Shown here in pieces: positions 15,583-22,834 of a DNA stretch of 23,203 bases; position 1 is the stretch's first letter, and each line of letters starts with the position of its first letter. The position numbers were made by a program, and so were the translations under genes. The notes under the pieces were generated by a model. It saw only the letters and a list, made by a program, of their open reading frames with translations. It was not told where the DNA came from and did no database searches. The DNA comes from a bacterium (GTDB lineage: Bacteria > Verrucomicrobiota > Kiritimatiellia > UBA8416 > CAMZLY01). The DNA lies in contig DAOVUR010000003.1 of the NCBI GenBank assembly GCA_030632465.1, positions 1 to 23,203 of the forward strand. The letters run 5' to 3'.

Positions 15583-15632
15583 ACGCAACGGTGCAACGAT
15601 GCATTGTTGCGTTTTTTTGTGATGCAACGATG
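15583..15632. promoter_or_regulatory. Upstream activating sites (TGCAACG cluster) for the trx-hcp operon
   Basis: Within 50 bp there are CGCAACG (15584-15590), TGCAACG (15592-15598), an inverted TGTTGCG (15605-15611) and TGCAACG (15623-15629). The core 15593-15610 reads GCAACGATGCATTGTTGC, an 18-bp dyad centred on ATGCAT with one mismatched pair. A larger dyad ACGCAAC/GTTGCGT spans 15583-15612. The centre lies about 120 bp upstream of the -24 element, a usual distance for enhancer-binding proteins acting by looping. The same heptamer occurs before the regulator gene, so the regulator is the likely binder. Confidence 0.75.
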
Positions 15633-15717
15633 TTCAGGGTTAGTATCAGCTTTTTGCTTGGTGTATAAAATATGTATTGCCAGTATGTTATGATAAATAT
15701 GTGGTTCTTTCGTTTGG

Positions 15718-15735
15718 TTGGCACGGAGATTGCAT
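15718..15735 (+). promoter_or_regulatory. Sigma-54 (-24/-12) promoter of the trx-hcp operon
   Basis: TTGGCACGGAGATTGCAT matches the sigma-54 consensus TGGCACG-N4-TTGCA at almost every position. The invariant GG (15720-15721) and GC (15732-15733) are separated by exactly 10 nt. The transcription start should be near 15745, about 30 nt before the thioredoxin ATG. It lies directly downstream of a gene for a sigma-54 activator. Confidence 0.92.
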
Positions 15736-15775
15736 ATAGTATGCAACTTAAAAAATTAAATATAGGAGAATGGAA

Positions 15776-16096
15776 ATGTCTGAAGGTATTGTAGATTTGA
15801 ATGATGAGAATTTTGCTGATCAGGTTGCGAGTGGTGTGGTGTTGGTTGATTTCTGGGCACCTTGGTGTGGTCCTTGTCGTATGCAGACACCGATTCTAGA
15901 AAAAGTTGCTCTAGCTGTTGGCGATAAAGCTGTTATAGCTAAGGTTAATGTTGATGAGGCGGGTGATGTCGCATCTAAGCTAGGTATCAGAAGCATTCCA
16001 ACTTTGATTCTCTTTAAAGATGGTGAAGATATTAAGCAGCTTGTGGGTGTGCAGAAAGAGGATGTTTTAGTTTCTGCAATTGAGGCAGCGCTATAA
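15776..16096 (+). CDS. trxA: Thioredoxin
   Basis: A 106-residue classical thioredoxin: DFWAPWCGPCRM with the active site Cys31-Gly-Pro-Cys34 and the cis-proline loop in RSIPTLILF. The fold is complete and there is no signal peptide, so it is a cytoplasmic dithiol reductant. ATG 15776 is preferred over ATG 15770, because AGGAG ends 1-2 nt before the latter but 7 nt before the former. It is the first gene behind the sigma-54 promoter and is followed after 50 nt by a membrane thioredoxin and then hcp. This suggests a dedicated rather than housekeeping thioredoxin, expressed when the neighbouring activator is triggered. Its partner could be the reductase-less Hcp downstream or the membrane fusion protein; that is inference. 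Confidence 0.96.
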   Translation: MSEGIVDLNDENFADQVASGVVLVDFWAPWCGPCRMQTPILEKVALAVGDKAVIAKVNVDEAGDVASKLGIRSIPTLILFKDGEDIKQLVGVQKEDVLVSAIEAAL

Positions 16097-16146
16097 GTTT
16101 AATGGTTAATTATTAAGTATTAATGATTAATGAACTGGTGGACTAT

Positions 16147-16689
16147 ATGGATAAAGCAACATTGATAAAAATTATACTTGGTCTTTTGATTGGTGGTGGA
16201 TTAGGTGCATTGCTTGGTTATTACGGTAAGTGCACTTCTGGTGCGTGTCCTTTGACATCTACTCCATATAGAGGTGCTATCTATGGCGCGGTCATGGGGC
16301 TGTTTTTTACCTATGCGTTCTGTACTACTGGCGCGAACAGGGGTAGTGGTAATCAGGATTCAAAATTATTGGTACATATCAATAGTTCCTATGATTTTGA
16401 GCAGGTAGTGTTAAAATCGGAGTTGCCAGTTTTGGCAGACTTTTTCTCTAAGAGCTGTCCACCATGTAGGAAGTTGGGGCCAGTTGTTTCTGTTTTAGCG
16501 GATGAGTATGATGGTAAGGCTATTGTCTGTAAGGTGAGTATGGATTTAGCGCCTGACCTAGCCGTTCCGCATAATATTAAGGGGGTGCCGGCAGTACTCT
16601 TTTTTGTTGATGGAAAAGAGGTTGAGCGGCTAACAGGATTACGTGGTAAAACTGATTATGTCACGGTTTTAGAAAAGTTGGTTAAATAA
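16147..16689 (+). CDS. Membrane-anchored thioredoxin (DUF6132-thioredoxin fusion)
   Basis: A 180-residue protein in two parts. The N-terminal 65 residues contain two glycine-rich membrane segments (about 6-25 and 43-60) around a loop with KCTSGACPLTSTPYR (Cys29, Cys34), the signature I associate with the small DUF6132 membrane family. The C-terminal part (about 72-180) is a thioredoxin domain with active site Cys104-Pro-Pro-Cys107 and the cis-proline in KGVPAVLFF. The fusion suggests electrons pass between the thioredoxin site and the loop cysteines across or at the membrane. Topology cannot be settled, as positive charges occur on both sides. ATG 16147 has GGTGG 7 nt upstream; ATG 16123 adds eight residues with no ribosome-binding site. 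It sits between trxA and hcp, in the same presumed operon. Confidence 0.82.
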   Translation: MDKATLIKIILGLLIGGGLGALLGYYGKCTSGACPLTSTPYRGAIYGAVMGLFFTYAFCTTGANRGSGNQDSKLLVHINSSYDFEQVVLKSELPVLADFFSKSCPPCRKLGPVVSVLADEYDGKAIVCKVSMDLAPDLAVPHNIKGVPAVLFFVDGKEVERLTGLRGKTDYVTVLEKLVK

Positions 16690-16729
16690 TAGCGGGAATA
16701 GTCTCGTTTACAAATAAAGGAATAATAAT

Positions 16730-18373
16730 ATGAGTATGTTTTGTTATCAGTGTCAGGAAGCTATTGGTGGAGTTGGTTGTAAGGTTGGCGGAGCTTGTGG
16801 TAAAAAAGAAGATACTGCACATTTGCAGGATCTGTTGGTTTTTGTCACTAAAGGCATTGCAGTTGTTGCAGATGCAGGTAAAGGTCTAGGTATTGTTGAA
16901 AACAAGTACGGTGAGTTTATTTCGCAAGCCTTATTTGCTACTATTACAAATGCTAACTTTGATAATGATCGTTTTGTTGCGCTCATTAAAGAAGCTGCCG
17001 CGTTGCGTGATGAGTTACTTGCCAAATATGTTGCTGCTGGCGGTAGTGATGTTGAATGGGTAGAGAATGTAACATGGAGTGCTGATGATGTTTCTTCTTA
17101 TGATGCAAAGGGTGCTGAAGTTGGCGTTCTTTCAACAGAGAATGAAGATGTAAGATCTTTACGTGAGTTGGCTGTGTATGGACTTAAAGGATTGGCTGCT
17201 TATGCTGATCATGCATCTGTGCTTGGTTATGAAGATGAAGATATTTATGCTGTAATTTCTGAAACACTTGCCTCTACAACAAAAGATCTTTCTGTTGATG
17301 AGATGGTTGCCGTTGTAATGAAGACTGGTGAGTATGGCGTAAATGTAATGGCTTTGCTTGATAAAGCTAATACAGAGACTTATGGTAACCCAGAACTTAC
17401 AGAGGTTAACCTCGGCGTAAGAAACAATCCTGGTATCTTGGTTTCTGGTCATGATCTTAAAGATATGGCTGCGTTACTGAAGCAGGCTGCAGGTTCAGGT
17501 GTAGATATCTATACTCATAGTGAAATGCTTCCTGTAAACTACTATCCTGAGTTTAAGAAGTATGACAATCTTGTTGGTAACTACGGAAACGCATGGCATA
17601 AACAGTCAACAGAGTTTGCTTCATTTAATGGACCAATCTTAATGACAACAAACTGTATCACTCCAGTTAAGGATGCGTACAAAGATCGTTTCTATACAAC
17701 AGGTATGGCTGGTTATCCTGGAATGCCTCATATTGAAGCTGATGAAAATGGTGAGAAAGATTTCTCAGCTATTATTGAGCAGGCTAAAACATGTGAGTCA
17801 CCAGTAGAGCTTGAGACAGGTACACTTGTTGGTGGATTTGCTCATGCTCAAGTTATGGCGCTTGCTGATAAGGTAGTTGATGCTGTTAAATCTGGCGCAA
17901 TCAAGCGTTTTGTTGTAATGGCTGGCTGTGATGGACGTCAGAAGGACCGTAGCTACTTTACTGAAGTTGCAGAAGAGTTGCCAAAGGATACAATCATCCT
18001 TACAGCAGGTTGTGCGAAGTATCGCTACAACAAGCTTGATCTTGGTGATATTGGTGGTATTCCGCGCGTCTTGGATGCTGGTCAGTGTAACGATTCTTAC
18101 TCTCTGGCTGTTATTGCAATGAAGTTGCAGGAAGTCTTTGAGTTGGATGATATTAATGACCTTCCATTATCATTTGATATTGCATGGTATGAGCAGAAGG
18201 CTGTAATTGTTCTATTGGCGCTTCTTTTCTTAGGGGTAAAGGGCATTCGCTTAGGACCAACGCTACCAGCATTCTTGTCGCCGAACGTAGTGAAAGTTCT
18301 AGTTGATACTTTTGATATCAAGCCTACAGGTGAAGTGAAGGCTGATATTGAAGCTATGATGGCTGGAAACTAA
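16730..18373 (+). CDS. hcp: Hydroxylamine reductase / hybrid cluster protein, class I
   Basis: A 547-residue Hcp. The N-terminal cluster motif is Cys5-x2-Cys8-x8-Cys17-x5-Cys23, the class I type seen in strict anaerobes. All ligands of the hybrid 4Fe-2S-2O cluster are visible: His241 (SGHDLKD), Glu265 (HSEMLP), Cys309 (TTNCITP), Cys400 (AGCDGRQ), Cys428 (TAGCAKY), Cys453 (AGQCNDSY), Glu488 and Lys490 (YEQK). Known members reduce hydroxylamine in vitro, and Hcp is linked to nitric oxide detoxification and protein S-nitrosylation. No hcr reductase gene is adjacent; two thioredoxin-type genes precede it instead. ATG 16730 has AAAGGAA about 9 nt upstream. It is the last gene of the sigma-54 operon, followed by a strong terminator. 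Confidence 0.97.
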   Translation: MSMFCYQCQEAIGGVGCKVGGACGKKEDTAHLQDLLVFVTKGIAVVADAGKGLGIVENKYGEFISQALFATITNANFDNDRFVALIKEAAALRDELLAKYVAAGGSDVEWVENVTWSADDVSSYDAKGAEVGVLSTENEDVRSLRELAVYGLKGLAAYADHASVLGYEDEDIYAVISETLASTTKDLSVDEMVAVVMKTGEYGVNVMALLDKANTETYGNPELTEVNLGVRNNPGILVSGHDLKDMAALLKQAAGSGVDIYTHSEMLPVNYYPEFKKYDNLVGNYGNAWHKQSTEFASFNGPILMTTNCITPVKDAYKDRFYTTGMAGYPGMPHIEADENGEKDFSAIIEQAKTCESPVELETGTLVGGFAHAQVMALADKVVDAVKSGAIKRFVVMAGCDGRQKDRSYFTEVAEELPKDTIILTAGCAKYRYNKLDLGDIGGIPRVLDAGQCNDSYSLAVIAMKLQEVFELDDINDLPLSFDIAWYEQKAVIVLLALLFLGVKGIRLGPTLPAFLSPNVVKVLVDTFDIKPTGEVKADIEAMMAGN

Positions 18374-18397
18374 CAGCCTTCATAAAATTAAATAGAT

Positions 18398-18433
18398 AAC
18401 GCCATTAGAGCTGTAGCTCTAGTGGCGTTTTTG
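18398..18433 (+). terminator. Strong intrinsic terminator after hcp
   Basis: A 15-bp stem (AACGCCATTAGAGCT paired with AGCTCTAGTGGCGTT, one G-U wobble) has a very small loop and runs into a T-rich tail (18428-18436). It starts 25 bp after the hcp stop codon and closes the sigma-54 operon. Confidence 0.93.
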
Positions 18434-18681
18434 TTTACTCGGTTGTTTCTCTTTTGCTCAAGTGAATAAAATGAACGTTTGTGAAGAAACTGGTTCTACA
18501 ACCGCTACGCTAGAGTGCCTTCGGCTGAGTAAAGGGGGAGTAACTACAAAAAGCTAGAAGCTTTGTCGCCCTTCGCCCTTAGTTTCTAGATGTAGCAGTT
18601 TTTATATTTGATTTTTATTCTAATTAAATGTTTAATGGCAACAGTTGTCTTGTTTATTCACTAGTAGATTGGAGATAAGGT
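18434..18681. other. Structured gene-free spacer upstream of the CsgG-family gene
   Basis: No gene is seen. The region has interrupted inverted repeats: AAACTG-gtt-CTACA (18487-18500) against TGTAGCAGTTT (18591-18601), and within them CTAGAA (18554-18559) against TTCTAG (18584-18589). A C-rich segment with two CGCCCTT repeats lies between the inner arms. It may be a small repeat element or a folded leader. The final 60 bases should hold the promoter of the next gene, but no clear consensus was found. Confidence 0.45.
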
Positions 18682-19662
18682 ATGAGGAAGTTTGGTAAGG
18701 GTGCTGTTGCGTTAATAATTCTTGGTACTATTCTGTTTTCTGGATCAGCAGAAGCTGGTTTTCTGAAAAAGAAAGATAAGGTTAGCAGTGAGCCGACACA
18801 TAAGGCTGAGAAAAAGGCTGAGGGAAATCTTCGCTATTCAATTTCCGTTACTACTTTTCAAAAAGCGTATCAGTGGGTTGGGCCATACGATATAGCTGGT
18901 GCATTCTCTATGATGTTAACTGATGCTCTTAACGCATCTGGTCATTTTATTGTGTTGGGTGATACCGATATGCGGATGGCCGCAATGGCGGAACAGGACT
19001 TTGCTGCGTCAGGCAGAACTGCAAAAGGCAAAAAAGCTCCCAAAACTGGTCGCATGACACCTGCGCAACTACTTATTAAAGGCTCTGTTACGCATGTAGA
19101 GTCGAAAAAGTCGGGAGGCGCAGGCAAACTACGCTTCAAGGGCATATCGCTTGGTGGATCCAAGGGTAAGGCTGAGATTAACCTGACGTTTAATGTTATC
19201 GATACAGAGACAGGGCAGATCAAGGCATCAACAAAGATTGTTGGTAAGTCAGGAAAAAAAGGATTGTCAGTTGGGTATTACGGTTCTGGACTAGGTGGTT
19301 TGACAGGGGATATGGCTGGCTTTAAGAATGATAACGTTGGTAAGGCAACGGAAGATGCGATGCGTCAGGCTGTTGAGTTTCTTGTGGAACAGCTAGAGGA
19401 TATTCCATGGCAGGGCTCTATTTTGATGTCTAAGGGATCTAAGATTATCGTTAATCGTGGTAGTCGTGAAGGTGTTACTGTTGGACAGAAATTTGAGGTT
19501 GGCGATATTGAAGAGCTGGTTGATGACGATACTGGTGAGGTATTGGATACTGAGATGACCAAAGTTGGCACTATCAAGGTGACCAAAGTTAAAGAGAAAG
19601 TTAGTTACTGTGCAGCAGTAAGTGGCAAGGACTTCAAAAAAGGCATGACCGTCCAGCCGTAA
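18682..19662 (+). CDS. CsgG/HfaB-family exported protein
   Basis: A 326-residue protein with a signal peptide (hydrophobic core about 7-22, ending SAEAG). A lipobox cysteine is not present, unlike E. coli CsgG. Residues about 50-235 match the CsgG-like fold: an N-terminal strand ISVTTFQKAY, a helix with DIAGAFSMMLTDALNASGHFIV, then LLIKGSVTHVE and the long-hairpin region KAEINLTFNVIDTETGQIKAS. The C-terminal 90 residues (GSILMSKGSKIIVNRGSREGVTVGQKFEV) are the small beta domain often found after CsgG modules in FlgT-like proteins. Typical roles are outer-membrane secretion or periplasmic assembly; there are no curlin genes nearby, so the substrate is unknown. ATG 18682 has GGAG 7 nt upstream. 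The ZIP transporter gene begins 42 nt after the stop codon. Confidence 0.85.
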   Translation: MRKFGKGAVALIILGTILFSGSAEAGFLKKKDKVSSEPTHKAEKKAEGNLRYSISVTTFQKAYQWVGPYDIAGAFSMMLTDALNASGHFIVLGDTDMRMAAMAEQDFAASGRTAKGKKAPKTGRMTPAQLLIKGSVTHVESKKSGGAGKLRFKGISLGGSKGKAEINLTFNVIDTETGQIKASTKIVGKSGKKGLSVGYYGSGLGGLTGDMAGFKNDNVGKATEDAMRQAVEFLVEQLEDIPWQGSILMSKGSKIIVNRGSREGVTVGQKFEVGDIEELVDDDTGEVLDTEMTKVGTIKVTKVKEKVSYCAAVSGKDFKKGMTVQP

Positions 19663-19704
19663 AGGTAATGGGTAAGTTGGTATAGTTGTTAGATTAAGGA
19701 ATAT

Positions 19705-20487
19705 ATGAATATTATATTGTTTAAAGCTATAGCATTTGTATCTGTTCTGTTGACTGGGATAGCTGGCGGAATATGGGCGGAGCGATTAGGGACGATGTCG
19801 CATGGCAAAAGATTTTTTTCTTTTGGTAATGCATTTGCTGGAGGGATCTTTCTTGGTGCGGGACTGCTCCATATGTTTCCTGATGCGCAAGAGAATGTGG
19901 ATGCTCTTGCGTTGGGAAGTGACTTTCCGTGGGTATCTCTGATCTGCGCTTTGGGTTTCCTCTTTATTCTTTTCTTGGAAAAAGTGTTTACTAATGGGCA
20001 TGATGACATGCTGGTTTCTGATGATGAGCATGCGCATAAGAAGTTTTCACCATATATTCTTACTCTCGTGCTTTCTATTCACTCGATTATAGCTGGTATT
20101 GCTCTTGGGACAGAAGATGTTATGAAGAAGGCGTCTATTATCCTGATTGCTGTTGTTGCACATAAAGGTTCGGCAGCATTTGCGCTGACTGTTAATCTCT
20201 GCCGGGAAGGTATATCAAAAGCAACGGTTAGGAAAGTTGTGGTGATGTTCAGTTTCATGACACCGCTAGGTATTATTCTTGGTTTAGTGCTTTCTTCATT
20301 CTTGGCTGGTAGGGCTGAATTGTTGGCTGAAGGCATTTTTGATGCATTAGCTGCTGGAACATTTCTATATGTTGCATTGATGGATATTCTCCAAGAAGAA
20401 TTTAATAGTACAAGAGATAAGAGCTTGAAGTTTGCTCTTGTGCTGTTTGGGTTTGGAGTTATGGCGGTTTTGGCAATATTCTTGTAG
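19705..20487 (+). CDS. ZIP-family divalent metal transporter
   Basis: A 260-residue inner-membrane protein with about eight membrane segments. The family hallmarks are present: LLHMFPDA (54-61), the fourth-segment motif IHSIIAGIALG (125-135) and the fifth-segment motif HKGSAAFAL (153-161), whose histidines and acidic residues line the metal path. The cytoplasmic loop between segments three and four contains a short acidic/histidine stretch (DDEHAHKK, 106-113), common in ZIPs. It would carry zinc, or possibly iron or manganese, into the cytoplasm. ATG 19705 has TTAAGGA 5-6 nt upstream. It may be co-transcribed with the CsgG-family gene 42 nt upstream; no metal-regulator site was identified. 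Confidence 0.93.
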   Translation: MNIILFKAIAFVSVLLTGIAGGIWAERLGTMSHGKRFFSFGNAFAGGIFLGAGLLHMFPDAQENVDALALGSDFPWVSLICALGFLFILFLEKVFTNGHDDMLVSDDEHAHKKFSPYILTLVLSIHSIIAGIALGTEDVMKKASIILIAVVAHKGSAAFALTVNLCREGISKATVRKVVVMFSFMTPLGIILGLVLSSFLAGRAELLAEGIFDALAAGTFLYVALMDILQEEFNSTRDKSLKFALVLFGFGVMAVLAIFL

Positions 20488-20608
20488 GAATGTTTTAAAG
20501 TTACAACTAACAAGCTAGGCATCTTGCAATCTCTTTGTGATTATGGTTTCATGGTGTCTTATATTTGTGGATTTGGTTTTGCTATAAAAAAGAAAGAATT
20601 TGAGGAAT

Positions 20609-21181
20609 ATGAAATCAACTGAAATTATTGAGATTTTAAAGAATACTGGCGCATTGTTAGAGGGGCATTTTGAGTTACGGTCGGGATTGCATAGTGATCG
20701 TTTCTTTCAGTGTGCAAATTTGTTGAGTCGTCCTCTTTATGCGCAGCAGTGTTGTGAGGCACTGGTTGAAAAGATGACTGTTGCTGGCGTGTTGAATGAT
20801 GTTGATACAGTTGTTGCCCCTGCGTTAGGTGGTATTGTTGTTGGGCATGAGGTGGCACGTGAGATGGGTGTGAAGTCTATCTTTGTGGAGAAACAGGATG
20901 ACAAGCTCTATCTTCGTCGCTTTAAGATAGCGCCTGGCGAGAGAATTGTGATAGCAGAAGATGTTGTTACTCGTGGTGGTCGTGTACAGGAAACTATTGA
21001 TATTGTGAAGGATGCTGGCGGCATAGTTGTTGCGATAGCGCTCTTGGTGAATCGAAGTGGTGGTAAGGTCGATTTTGGCTATCCTACTTTTAGCTTGTTG
21101 GAGATGGAGCCTGTAACATGGGAGCCTGCTGAATGTCCGCTTTGTGAGCAAGGTTTACCGCTGGTTCATCCTGGATCGTAG
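20609..21181 (+). CDS. pyrE: Orotate phosphoribosyltransferase
   Basis: A 190-residue enzyme that joins orotate to PRPP to make OMP in pyrimidine synthesis, in the cytoplasm. The PRPP-binding loop is at about 113-129 (IVIAEDVVTRGGRVQET), and the substrate-binding region at FELRSGLHSDRFFQ (21-34). APALGGIVVGHEVAR and VEKQDD complete the type I fold. The C-terminus ends in CPLCEQGLPLVHPGS, an extension seen in many bacterial PyrE proteins. ATG 20609 is chosen over the TTG at 20600; a GAGGA lies just upstream with tight spacing. It is probably the first gene of a unit with the glycosyltransferase (gap about 23 nt) and the last exported-protein gene. Confidence 0.96.
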   Translation: MKSTEIIEILKNTGALLEGHFELRSGLHSDRFFQCANLLSRPLYAQQCCEALVEKMTVAGVLNDVDTVVAPALGGIVVGHEVAREMGVKSIFVEKQDDKLYLRRFKIAPGERIVIAEDVVTRGGRVQETIDIVKDAGGIVVAIALLVNRSGGKVDFGYPTFSLLEMEPVTWEPAECPLCEQGLPLVHPGS

Positions 21182-21204
21182 TTTGTCATGTAGGAGTTAT
21201 AACT

Positions 21205-22803
21205 ATAAAACGTACTATACATATATTGTGGCCCATTACGGTTGTTGCAACTTTGTTGCTTGCGTCTGCAAACATCTGGTTTGGTGAGCTTAATCAGGAT
21301 GAAGGATGGTATCTGTATGCTGGGCGTATGGTTGCTGAAGGGCAACTACCTTTCGTTGATTTCGCGAGCACTCAAGGGCCAGTTATGTCTTTTGTGTATG
21401 CTGCTGCTTGGCCGTTGGTGGATTCTTGCGGAGTATTAGGCGGTAGAATATTTACGGCGTTGTTGGGTCTGTTATGTGCGGCTGGTGCGGCATGGCTTGC
21501 TTATCGCATGATGATGGAAGAGTCGAAGAATCGTGCTCGGGCGGCGGCACTATTGACTTTTATTTTTATTGGTATAAATGTTTATCAGTCTTACTTCTTT
21601 GCTATTGTAAAAACTTATGCTCTTGCTGGGCTTTTGCTGGTAGCTGTCTTTTTGTCGTTGAGTTTTTGTAAAGGCAAGCTTAGCTGGGTAATGGCTTTGT
21701 TGGCGGGTCTGTTTATGTCGCTAGCGGTTGCAACACGACTTTCGGCAGTTGCGGTTATACCTGCAGTCGTCTTGGTCTATATGGTCCATGAGTTTCGTGG
21801 TAAGGGCGTTAAGAGTTCACCAAAAATCTCATTATGGATTACTTTTGGAGCTTTATTGTCCGGTTTATTGTTGTTTCTGCCGTTTTTGGTAAAGGCACCT
21901 GAAGCTACATTCTTTGGGCTTGTTGAGTATCATGCGGGACGGGAAGCTGGTGGGTTATTTGAGCTGTTGGCTTATAAGGCTGGTTTTATTGCTAGGTTAT
22001 TTAATGTCTATTTTGTGGCTCTTGGCACATTATTTGTTGGTCTATTGGTGACATGGCTTACGAAGAAGCGGGGTGCATCATGGGGACCATTATATGCAGC
22101 ACTTGCTGTTGCTGTTATATCTGTTTCGCTACTACATTTTAGTGCGCCTTTTCCGTATGATGACTATCAGGTTATGTTATTCCCGCTACTGGCGGTATTT
22201 TTATCAATATTTCTTGTCAGGTTATTATCGCGGTTTACGAATTCAGCGGTAGCGGGTAGTGGTTCTCCGTTGAGGGTTCTGGTTTTGGTGATCTTTCTGC
22301 TTAATATGCTTGCGGCTTTTGCTTCTCCGTTGATTCAGGATTGGTTTATTGGTGAACGTGATAGAATCTGGTGGCCTTTTAAGGAGAGAAGTTCGTTGGC
22401 TCTTTTGCGAGAGACGGCAGTTGAACTTAAGAAAGGGTTGGCGCCAGACGATCTGCTTTTGACGCAAGATATATATCTGGCTATTGAGACTGGGGCACGG
22501 GTTCCGCATGGGTTGGAGTTGGGGCCATTTAGTTATTTTCCGAACTGGACGCGGGAGAAGACTGATGCTTGCCATGTGCTTAATCGCACATCGTTGATTG
22601 AGATGTTGGAGCAGGCGGATGCACCCGTGGCGGCTCTAAGTGGTTATAGCTTTATTATTGGCTGTCCTGCAGTTGAGGAGTTGCCGGTGCAGGAGCAGAT
22701 TGTTTTGTGGGATATACTGGAGCGGCATTATGAGTTATCGTATACCGTGGATGGTTTTGGGCAGGCTGGGACGCGGCTTGAAGTGTTTTTGCGAAAGCAG
22801 TAG
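21205..22803 (+). CDS. GT39-like membrane glycosyltransferase, probable AUA start
   Basis: An integral membrane protein of about 532 residues with many membrane segments. The first periplasmic loop has NQDEGWYLYAGRM (about 30-42), the acidic pair (Asp32, Glu33) expected of GT39/ArnT/PMT-type enzymes that use lipid-linked sugars, followed by a conserved-looking FASTQGPVMSFVYA. It would transfer a sugar to a lipid or protein on the outer face of the inner membrane; the acceptor is unknown. No ATG fits the N-terminus. A TTG at 21226 has no ribosome-binding site and drops the positively charged start, whereas AGGAG (21192-21196) lies 8 nt before the in-frame ATA 21205, giving (M)KRTIHILWPITV. I therefore place the start at ATA, with TTG 21226 as the conventional alternative. 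Confidence 0.8.
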   Translation: MKRTIHILWPITVVATLLLASANIWFGELNQDEGWYLYAGRMVAEGQLPFVDFASTQGPVMSFVYAAAWPLVDSCGVLGGRIFTALLGLLCAAGAAWLAYRMMMEESKNRARAAALLTFIFIGINVYQSYFFAIVKTYALAGLLLVAVFLSLSFCKGKLSWVMALLAGLFMSLAVATRLSAVAVIPAVVLVYMVHEFRGKGVKSSPKISLWITFGALLSGLLLFLPFLVKAPEATFFGLVEYHAGREAGGLFELLAYKAGFIARLFNVYFVALGTLFVGLLVTWLTKKRGASWGPLYAALAVAVISVSLLHFSAPFPYDDYQVMLFPLLAVFLSIFLVRLLSRFTNSAVAGSGSPLRVLVLVIFLLNMLAAFASPLIQDWFIGERDRIWWPFKERSSLALLRETAVELKKGLAPDDLLLTQDIYLAIETGARVPHGLELGPFSYFPNWTREKTDACHVLNRTSLIEMLEQADAPVAALSGYSFIIGCPAVEELPVQEQIVLWDILERHYELSYTVDGFGQAGTRLEVFLRKQ

Positions 22804-22834
22804 TGATTAGAAATATGTTGGGAGCTGTTTTATA

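Noticed and set aside
20079..20522. 147-residue minus-strand open frame over the ZIP gene
   Set aside because: Antisense shadow; the plus strand has the clear ZIP motifs, and the minus frame shows no domain or ribosome-binding site.
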